Origin: DASQBT01 sp963746955
Lineage (GTDB): Bacteria; Pseudomonadota; Gammaproteobacteria; Burkholderiales; Thiobacillaceae
DNA: 64,000 nucleotides
NCBI GenBank assembly: GCA_963746955.1
Contig: CAVVDR010000009.1
Span: 496,001-560,000 of the forward strand
Direction: 5' to 3'
How positions within the stretch are numbered: the first letter of the stretch is position 1; every line of letters begins with the position of its first letter. The notes beneath the pieces were generated by a model. It ran no database searches and was not told the origin of the DNA. It worked only from the letters and a program-made list of their open reading frames with translations. The position numbers and the translations under genes are program-made. Shown piece after piece: positions 63,889 through 64,000 of the stretch.

Positions 63889-64000
63889 AGCCTGATTTTG
63901 CCCTCGGCCGTGTGCAGGAAAAGTTGGGCCTGCCCGCGGGATCCTCGGCTTGCAGTACGACGAGCCGCTCACGCTGACCCTGCGCGTAAATCAAATTCGT
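63889..64000. other. Unassigned end of window
   Basis: The last 112 bases carry no clear gene. On the minus strand a frame entering from the window edge stops at 63969-63971, giving a short C-terminus (EFDLRAGSA), which could be the end of a convergent gene. There is too little sequence to identify it. Confidence 0.3.

Overview
This window is GC-rich chromosomal DNA, densely packed on both strands, and almost certainly from a betaproteobacterium. The best guess is a Nitrosomonadales-type chemolithotroph, inferred from protein family variants, a phosphoribulokinase gene and a SAH riboswitch in front of ahcY. There are no rRNA or tRNA genes, CRISPR arrays, complete insertion sequences or prophage genes. 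Nearly everything is core genome.

Layout. 1-8 kb: the end of a heptose adenylyltransferase gene coupled to ubiD, then dacB, a UDP-GlcNAc to UDP-GalNAcA gene pair (wbpP/wbpO-like), a secreted trypsin-like protease and bioA. 8-14 kb: groES-groEL behind a promoter with an HrcA operator (CIRCE), a hairpin-rich gene-free stretch, a membrane phosphoesterase, a CDF metal transporter and a phosphoribulokinase. 14-23.6 kb: one long forward cluster, leuS-lptE-holA-proA-nadD-rsfS-rlmH-maf-rng. 23.8-27.4 kb: a reverse cluster with a dynamin-like GTPase, a YggU protein, YggT and proC. 27.9-30 kb: pilT-pilU. 30-36.5 kb: rlmL, hemJ, two TlpA-type thioredoxins, a MscS channel, ettA and a gamma-carbonic anhydrase homologue. 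36.6-42.7 kb: prlC, a glutaredoxin-like DUF4124 protein, xth and the ntrB-ntrC nitrogen regulators. 42.7-47.3 kb: a second DUF4124 protein, glnA with a sigma-54 promoter and two NtrC-type enhancer sites, a rhodanese, aroE and mtgA. 47.3-54.4 kb: mgtE-msbA-ttcA, an aminotransferase, then ybiB, a Rieske ferredoxin and a truncated haemoglobin. 54.5-58.7 kb: an S-adenosylmethionine cycle cluster, metK, a 49-codon small ORF, a SAH riboswitch, ahcY, a small membrane protein and metF. 58.9-63.9 kb: two lipid A acyltransferases, a GNAT protein, a CoA-binding protein, dapF, a DUF484 protein and xerC.

Two regulatory circuits can be read directly. NtrB/NtrC, encoded just downstream of glnA on the same strand, would activate glnA from the paired sites upstream. 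The SAM cycle cluster carries a SAH aptamer before ahcY, and the metK leader can fold so that its Shine-Dalgarno sequence is paired. The items most worth following up are the unannotated basic small ORF between metK and ahcY, the metK leader hairpin, the altered substrate loop of the phosphoribulokinase, the inverted-repeat-rich stretch between proC and pilT, and the ybiB-Rieske-haemoglobin group. No wholly new multi-gene system is evident.
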